DNA from: Erythrobacter sp.
GTDB lineage: Bacteria; Pseudomonadota; Alphaproteobacteria; Sphingomonadales; Sphingomonadaceae
Direction: 5' to 3'
DNA: 43,107 nucleotides
Assembly (NCBI GenBank): GCA_030065195.1
Contig: JASJDE010000017.1
Coordinates: 1-43,107, forward strand
Of the stretch, positions 38,578-43,107 are shown one piece after another. A model generated the notes under the pieces. The model saw nothing but the letters and a program-made list of their open reading frames with translations. It made no database searches and was not told the DNA's origin. A program made the translations under genes and the position numbers. How positions within the stretch are numbered: position 1 is the stretch's first letter; each line of letters starts with the position of its first letter.

Positions 38578-39780
38578 ATGACTGAACTGCTGCCGGTGCG
38601 TGTTGAAGAAGACTTCGATCTTCCCGGGGTTTCACCCGAAGAGATCCTGAAATTCCTTCTCGAAAAGATCAAAGACGAGGCGATGGGTTGGGCGGGCACG
38701 CAAGTGTTCGACTTGATTTTCGATCACGAAAGTGAGCTTGAGGAAGTCAAGCGGATGCTTGCGGAGATCCTCGCCAATCAGGAACTGATCATCCAGGAAT
38801 TGCGCAACATCATGCGCGAAATCGAGTGGCAGCATCTCGTCACCCGGGCTTGGGAGGCCGAGAAGTTCATAGAATCAACCTTCGAGCAGCTGCAGCTGAC
38901 CCTGCGCATCAAGGATCCCGAGCAGCGCGAGCGCAATGCCCGCGAAATCCGCGAAGCGATCCTCGACCAGGCGAACGGGATCCTGATCCGGTTGTTCGAG
39001 ATCAACGATGCCCTGATGGGAGGGTCGACGGTCGATCCCCAGGAGAAGGGATTGCTGCAGGTATGGGTCGAGAAGTTGAACGCCCGCATGGAGCAGCATC
39101 CGCGCAAGCTCTACCTGCACAAGTACTACCAGCTGTGCCAAGCGTATCTCGGCGGCGTCATGCACCTGCAATTCATCGGCCTAACGCTTTATGTCGGAGC
39201 GGCCGAGGGCGACGAACTGATCCTCGAAGAGGTCAAGAACACCTTCGAGAAGCTGCAGAACCAGAACAAGCGGATGCAGAAGGTGATCCCGGCTTCGGCG
39301 CATCACATCATCAAGAATCCGGGCCACTACTATGTGTTGTTCGCAGCCAATCGCGAGACCAAGGACATTGTCTATGGCAGTCCCTATGGCAGCTCGGCGC
39401 CGCTCGATTGCCTCGTCTACCTGCGCGAGCGGCACAAGCACAATGCCGACGAGGAATGGCAATTCCTACCCGAGCCCAAAGGCGATCCGGCGACCAGTTT
39501 CGTGATCGGGGAACGATCGCGCGACCTCCCGCGCCACGGCGGCGGCTTCATGAAAAAGGGGACGGGGGGCAACAAGGATTCGGTCTATTGCCACAGCAAG
39601 AGAGCGGACGGTGAAAAGTTCGAGATCCTGCCGCGCTATCTCAAGGACAAGAAGAAGCTTGGCGTGGTCCTGCGCTGCAAGAAGAAGTATTATCTCGGGC
39701 TCGAGAAGGATTTCCGCGGCCTGTATAACGTGCGGTACGTTTCCAAACCCTATGTCTGGGAAATCGTCCCGGTTTCGTGA
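38578..39780 (+). CDS. Toxin-like protein: helical bundle plus beta-trefoil-like domain
   Basis: A 400-residue protein I cannot assign to a named family. Residues ~20-240 are predicted alpha-helical, with heptad-like amphipathic helices (ESELEEVKRMLAEILANQEL from 51) and one long hydrophobic helix (about 183-209, with YLGGVMHLQFIGLTLYVGAA). Residues ~249-400 show three repeats, each ending in the same aromatic-x-[FI]-hydrophobic-P block: W294-QFLP298, F348-EILP352, W394-EIVP398. That is the pattern of a beta-trefoil (fascin/ricin type). The architecture resembles pore-forming toxins such as Cry proteins. No signal peptide. The ATG follows AAGGGG. Neither neighbour is an obvious immunity or secretion gene. 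Confidence 0.75.
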   Translation: MTELLPVRVEEDFDLPGVSPEEILKFLLEKIKDEAMGWAGTQVFDLIFDHESELEEVKRMLAEILANQELIIQELRNIMREIEWQHLVTRAWEAEKFIESTFEQLQLTLRIKDPEQRERNAREIREAILDQANGILIRLFEINDALMGGSTVDPQEKGLLQVWVEKLNARMEQHPRKLYLHKYYQLCQAYLGGVMHLQFIGLTLYVGAAEGDELILEEVKNTFEKLQNQNKRMQKVIPASAHHIIKNPGHYYVLFAANRETKDIVYGSPYGSSAPLDCLVYLRERHKHNADEEWQFLPEPKGDPATSFVIGERSRDLPRHGGGFMKKGTGGNKDSVYCHSKRADGEKFEILPRYLKDKKKLGVVLRCKKKYYLGLEKDFRGLYNVRYVSKPYVWEIVPVS

Positions 39781-39826
39781 GCGCGACGGCGTCGGAAGAA
39801 CCAGTCGAGATACGACCGGGTGCGGC

Positions 39827-40585
39827 CTACAGGAACGGTTCCTCACCGGGCTTGTGGATGCCGCATTCGGTCTTGTCCCAGCCTTTCCAGCGGCCCGAAC
39901 GCGGGTCATCGCCCTCGGCGACCTTGTGGGTGCAAGGCTCGCAGCCGATCGAGGGGAAGCCTTGCGCGACCAGCGGATGGCGTGGGAGGTCGTGTTCCTC
40001 AAGATAGGCCACAATGTCGTCCGCCGACCAGTCAATCAACGGGTTGATCTTGAGCCGTCCCTGCGCATCCGATGTGTCGATCTCGAAGCGCGGCAGGCTG
40101 GCGCGGGTCGATGACTGGAACGCCTTGCGACCGGTGAAGCTGCCATCGAATTCGGCCAACGCCTTTGCGAGCGGTTTCACCTTGCGGATCTCACAGCATC
40201 CGTCGGGATCATAGGACCAGCGCAGACCGGTTTCGTCCTTGGCTGCGAGTTCGGCTTCGTCGGGGGTCAGGTTGACGAGATTCGTAAGGCCAAGGCGCTC
40301 GACCACCTCGTCGCGATACTTCAGCGTTTCGTCAAAGTGCTTGCCGGTTTCGAGGAACAGCACCGGGATGTCGGGCGCGACCTGAGCGATCAGGTGCAAC
40401 AGGACGACGCTTTCGGCGCCAAAACTCGAAACCACTGCGAGATCACCGGCAAGGTTACCTTCGATCACCGCTTCGATCATTTCCTGGGTCGAGCTGCCGC
40501 GGAACATGCGGTTGAGACGCACGGCATCGTGGTCGGTAAAGCGCGGCGCAGCGTCGAGGCGGTCGATCTTGCGGACTTCATTCAT
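39827..40585 (-). CDS. cysH: Assimilatory adenylyl-sulfate reductase, [4Fe-4S] type
   Basis: Reduces activated sulfate to sulfite. The 252-residue protein has the PP-loop motif SSFGAES (53-59), TGRKAFQ-x-STR, and the catalytic cysteine C241 in the C-terminal ECGIH. The CC...CxxC ligands C130, C131, C215 and C218 are present, which marks the iron-sulfur type that uses APS rather than PAPS, as in most alphaproteobacteria. The ATG at 40585 overlaps the DUF934 gene by 8 nt; a longer ORF from 40666 is out of line with the family start. It converges on the toxin-like gene with a 46-nt gap. Confidence 0.94.
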   Translation of the reverse strand: MNEVRKIDRLDAAPRFTDHDAVRLNRMFRGSSTQEMIEAVIEGNLAGDLAVVSSFGAESVVLLHLIAQVAPDIPVLFLETGKHFDETLKYRDEVVERLGLTNLVNLTPDEAELAAKDETGLRWSYDPDGCCEIRKVKPLAKALAEFDGSFTGRKAFQSSTRASLPRFEIDTSDAQGRLKINPLIDWSADDIVAYLEEHDLPRHPLVAQGFPSIGCEPCTHKVAEGDDPRSGRWKGWDKTECGIHKPGEEPFL

Positions 40586-41030
40586 GACGCAATTCCTGGA
40601 TGGTGCGGCGCCTGTCGGCGGCGCTTTGATACACATTGTCCCACGTCGCGAAGGCACGCTTGGCATCTTCCTCGTCTAGCGGGGTATCCGGCGCAAAGGC
40701 ATCGAAGCCGCAACGGCGCATATGGCTGAGCTGGTCGATAAGCACATCGCCGACTGCTCGCAGTTCGCCGGTGTATCCCGCTTCCCGCAGGATGCGTGCT
40801 GCGGAATAACCGCGTCCATCGGTGTAGGCAGGGAAGTTCACCTCGATCAGCGCCAGCCGGTCGAGGAACGGGACCAGCACCCGTGCGTCGTCTCCCGGCT
40901 CGATCCGCACGGCGGTGGCGTTGGTTTGATCGCAGCAGGCATCGACCGTTACGGTGCCATGATCGGCAACCTCGTCGTCGCGGAAGCGGAACTGCACTTC
41001 GTCGGGGCTGCGGCCGAGGGAGTTATCCAT
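40578..41030 (-). CDS. DUF934 domain-containing protein
   Basis: A 150-residue protein of the DUF934 family, recognised from LIEVNFPAYTDGRGYSAARILR and LRAVGDVLIDQLSHMRRCGFD in its centre. It is almost always next to cysI/cysH in alpha- and betaproteobacteria and is thought to be an accessory factor for sulfite or sulfate reduction; its biochemical role is unknown. Overlaps the cysI stop by 8 nt and the cysH start by 8 nt. Confidence 0.9.
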   Translation of the reverse strand: MDNSLGRSPDEVQFRFRDDEVADHGTVTVDACCDQTNATAVRIEPGDDARVLVPFLDRLALIEVNFPAYTDGRGYSAARILREAGYTGELRAVGDVLIDQLSHMRRCGFDAFAPDTPLDEEDAKRAFATWDNVYQSAADRRRTIQELRHE

Positions 41031-42651
41031 AAAGCGCCTCCTTGAACGGATCCATGCCGATCCGGCGATAGGTATCGAGGAAGCGTTCCCCGTCTTCGCG
41101 ATGCTTCAGATAGACGTCGGTCACGGTTTCGACCGCTTGCACCACCCCATCTTCATCGAAGCCGGGGCCGGTGATCTTGGCGAGGCTCACATCCTCCGCT
41201 TCGCTTCCGCCGAGTGAGAGCTGGTAGTTTTCCTTGCCTTTCTTATCGACGCCGAGGATGCCGATATGGCCCGCATGGTGGTGACCGCAGGCATTGATGC
41301 AGCCGGAAATCTTGAGCTTCAATTCGCCCAGTTCTTCCGTCCTACGCTTGGCAGCGAAGTTTTCCGAAATGCGCTGCGCGACAGTGATCGAGCGAGCGTT
41401 GGCAAGTGCGCAATAGTCGAGACCCGGACAGGCGATGATGTCCTCGACCGTGTCGAGATTGGGCGCACCGAGATCGGCGGCATCGAGCTCGGTCCACAGC
41501 GCGTGAAGGTCCGCGATCTTCACGTGCGGCAGGACGATGTTCTGCGTGTGCATCACCCGCAGCTCGTCGAAAGAGTATTGCTTGGCGAGCCGCGCCATGG
41601 TGCGGATTTGTTCGCCCGTCGCATCGCCCGGAATGCCTCCCACGGGCTTCAATGAAATCACCGCGCTGACATAGCTGTTATGCTTGTGGCGCACGGTGTT
41701 GCGATCGACCCACAGCGCGAAATCGGGGTCCGAGCGGTCAACCATCTTGGGGCCATCCTCGAACGGCGGATCGGCAAAGAACGGCTTGATCCGCTCCAGC
41801 TCATCGCGCGGCGGCTCGATGCCCTGACCGAGCAGATGCGCGAATTCCTCTTCGACCTGGCGGGTGTATTCCTCTGCGCCAAGCTCGTGGACGAGGATCT
41901 TGATCCGCGCCTTGTACTTATTGTCGCGCCGTCCGTAGCGGTTGTAGACGCGCAGGCACGCCTCGGCATAGGTCACCAGCTGGTCGAGCGGCACGAAATC
42001 GCGGATCATCGGCGCGATCATCGGGGTGCGGCCCATGCCGCCGCCGACGAAGAAGCGCGCGCCGATCTCGCCGTTCTGTTCCACAATCTGGATGCCGATA
42101 TCGTGCAGCCGCATCGCCGCGCGGTCTTTCTCGGCCGCAATCACCGCGATCTTGAACTTGCGCGGCAGGTAGGTGAATTCCGGGTGGAAGCTCGACCACT
42201 GGCGCAGCAATTCGGCGTAGGGGCGTGGGTCGACCAGCTCATCATACGTGGCGCCCGCAAAGTGATCGGACGAGATGTTGCGGATGCAGTTCCCGCTGGT
42301 CTGGATCGCGTGCATCTCGACCTTGGCGAGATCGGCGAGAATGTCGGCTGCGTCCTCCAGCTTGATCCAGTTGTACTGGATGTTCTGGCGGGTGGTGAAA
42401 TGGCCGTAGCCGCGATCGTATTTGTCGGCGATGTCGCCCAGCGCTGTCATCTGGCGCGAGTTGAGCGTGCCATAGGGGATCGCCACGCGCAGCATGTAGG
42501 CATGGAGCTGGAGATAGAGGCCGTTCATCAGCCGTAGCGGCTTGAACTGGTCTTCGGTAAGCTTGCCTTCAAGGCGGCGCCGCGCCTGGTCGCGGAATTC
42601 CTCGACGCGGGCATCAACCATCGCCTGGTCATAGTGGTCGTATTTGTACAT
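41023..42651 (-). CDS. cysI: Nitrite/sulfite reductase (sulfite reductase hemoprotein)
   Basis: Reduces sulfite to sulfide with six electrons through siroheme and a [4Fe-4S] cluster. The 542-residue protein shows the paired repeats of the family (RVAIPYGTLNSRQM, HFTTRQNIQYNW) and all four cluster ligands: C408-x5-C414 and C451-x3-C455. The ATG at 42651 shares one base with the DUF2849 stop (TGATG). A much longer frame extends upstream but is antisense to nothing useful and lacks family features. In this operon context sulfite rather than nitrite is the likely substrate; sulfide then feeds cysK. Confidence 0.94.
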   Translation of the reverse strand: MYKYDHYDQAMVDARVEEFRDQARRRLEGKLTEDQFKPLRLMNGLYLQLHAYMLRVAIPYGTLNSRQMTALGDIADKYDRGYGHFTTRQNIQYNWIKLEDAADILADLAKVEMHAIQTSGNCIRNISSDHFAGATYDELVDPRPYAELLRQWSSFHPEFTYLPRKFKIAVIAAEKDRAAMRLHDIGIQIVEQNGEIGARFFVGGGMGRTPMIAPMIRDFVPLDQLVTYAEACLRVYNRYGRRDNKYKARIKILVHELGAEEYTRQVEEEFAHLLGQGIEPPRDELERIKPFFADPPFEDGPKMVDRSDPDFALWVDRNTVRHKHNSYVSAVISLKPVGGIPGDATGEQIRTMARLAKQYSFDELRVMHTQNIVLPHVKIADLHALWTELDAADLGAPNLDTVEDIIACPGLDYCALANARSITVAQRISENFAAKRRTEELGELKLKISGCINACGHHHAGHIGILGVDKKGKENYQLSLGGSEAEDVSLAKITGPGFDEDGVVQAVETVTDVYLKHREDGERFLDTYRRIGMDPFKEALYG

Positions 42652-42950
42652 CAGATCACCCAGTCCCAGCCGGTCTTGTCGGCAGTTGGTACGGCAAGGT
42701 CGCGGCGCACGGTCGGGCCGAGCGCGCGGACGCGGTCCTTGATGTGAGCGGGGCGGACGTGGCCCTGTTCGTCGCGAGCGGCGTCGAGCGCGTAGGGCAC
42801 ATTGACCCGGCGTGCGGCTTCTTCGCGGGCAATAACGATGTCGGCCTCTTCGCCCGCATCGACAGCATCGTCGACGAAGCGCGACCAGCTGTTGCCGTCC
42901 CACCAGACCACTTCGCCGGTTTTGAGGTCGTTTCCGGTCAAAATCTTCAC
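42651..42950 (-). CDS. DUF2849 domain-containing protein
   Basis: A 99-residue protein of the DUF2849 family (LKTGEVVWWDGNSWS, PYALDA, RERVRALGPTVRRDL-like core). The family is found almost only next to sulfite reductase in alphaproteobacteria and presumably assists it. The GTG at 42950 overlaps the stop of the methyltransferase gene (GTGA). Confidence 0.9.
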   Translation of the reverse strand: MKILTGNDLKTGEVVWWDGNSWSRFVDDAVDAGEEADIVIAREEAARRVNVPYALDAARDEQGHVRPAHIKDRVRALGPTVRRDLAVPTADKTGWDWVI

Positions 42951-43107
42951 TGAGCGGCCTCCACTGCCACTTGCTCAATCTTTAGATCGTTTCGCGCGGC
43001 AACATCGCCGATGACGATCAGCGCGGGACTCTTGATTGCGTTGTCGATCACAAGGTCCGGGAGACCTGCGAGCATGCCTCGCACCACGCGCATGTCAGGA
43101 AGAGCGG
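42947..43107 (-). CDS. Uroporphyrinogen-III C-methyltransferase, C-terminal part
   Basis: Only the last 52 codons are in the window. The peptide (MRVVRGMLAGLPDLV, KSPALIVIGDVAA) matches the C-terminus of SUMT/CobA/CysG-type enzymes, which make precorrin-2. Here it would supply the siroheme precursor for CysI. The 5' end lies beyond base 43107, so it cannot be told whether the protein is SUMT alone or a CysG fusion. Confidence 0.85.
   Translation of the reverse strand, partial: ALPDMRVVRGMLAGLPDLVIDNAIKSPALIVIGDVAARNDLKIEQVAVEAAQ

Noticed and set aside
38578-39780. Toxin-antitoxin pair formed with the 37687 gene
   Set aside because: The genes are 243 nt apart with a separate operator between them, and neither looks like a known antitoxin; kept only as possible neighbours.

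Overview
The window looks like chromosomal DNA of an alphaproteobacterium, most likely a sphingomonad of the Erythrobacteraceae type. The evidence is GC-rich coding sequence, a long and tightly overlapped dcw (division and cell wall) cluster, FtsZ with a long acidic linker, DUF2849 and DUF934 beside the sulfite reductase gene, and a YbjN/ProC pair downstream of ftsZ. The taxonomic call is inference from gene content; no marker such as 16S rRNA is present.

Layout. Bases 1-137 are a perfect 59-bp inverted repeat around a 19-bp loop. It interrupts the 3' end of a minus-strand S9 prolyl-oligopeptidase gene and is best read as a contig-end fold-back artefact. Next on the minus strand come a MerC-like membrane protein and a DUF1826 protein behind a palindromic operator, then a 3-methyladenine DNA glycosylase. 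On the plus strand follow a [2Fe-2S] ferredoxin, cysteine synthase (cysK), a small membrane protein and a lipoprotein.

Bases 6887-25985 hold the dcw cluster: mraZ-rsmH-ftsL-ftsI-murE-murF-mraY-murD-ftsW-murG-murC-murB-ddl-ftsQ-ftsA-ftsZ. Most junctions are 1-8 nt overlaps (ATGA or GTGA), so the genes are probably translationally coupled. They build lipid II, export and polymerise it at the septum, and assemble the divisome. A 10-bp-periodic CCC/GGG array upstream of mraZ fits an MraZ operator. The 131-nt ftsA-ftsZ gap contains an exact DnaA-box sequence.

Downstream of ftsZ are a secreted TPR-SPOR protein, a YbjN-family protein, proC, a Bax-inhibitor-1 membrane protein behind a heat-shock-like promoter, and a polyproline lipoprotein. 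Then come tRNA-Ala(CGC), a cobalamin riboswitch controlling a BtuB-type TonB receptor, and the obg-proB-epimerase operon. The obg start codon lies inside a 13-bp inverted repeat.

Bases 36980-39780 are the accessory part: a secreted minus-strand protein of unknown function, an unrecognised 215-aa protein, and a 400-aa protein. The last has an alpha-helical N-terminal half and a C-terminal half with three-fold repeats like a beta-trefoil, an architecture reminiscent of pore-forming toxins. Its gene follows an AT-rich inverted repeat. This is the best candidate for something undescribed. The window ends in a minus-strand assimilatory sulfate-reduction operon (cobA-type methyltransferase, DUF2849, cysI, DUF934, cysH).
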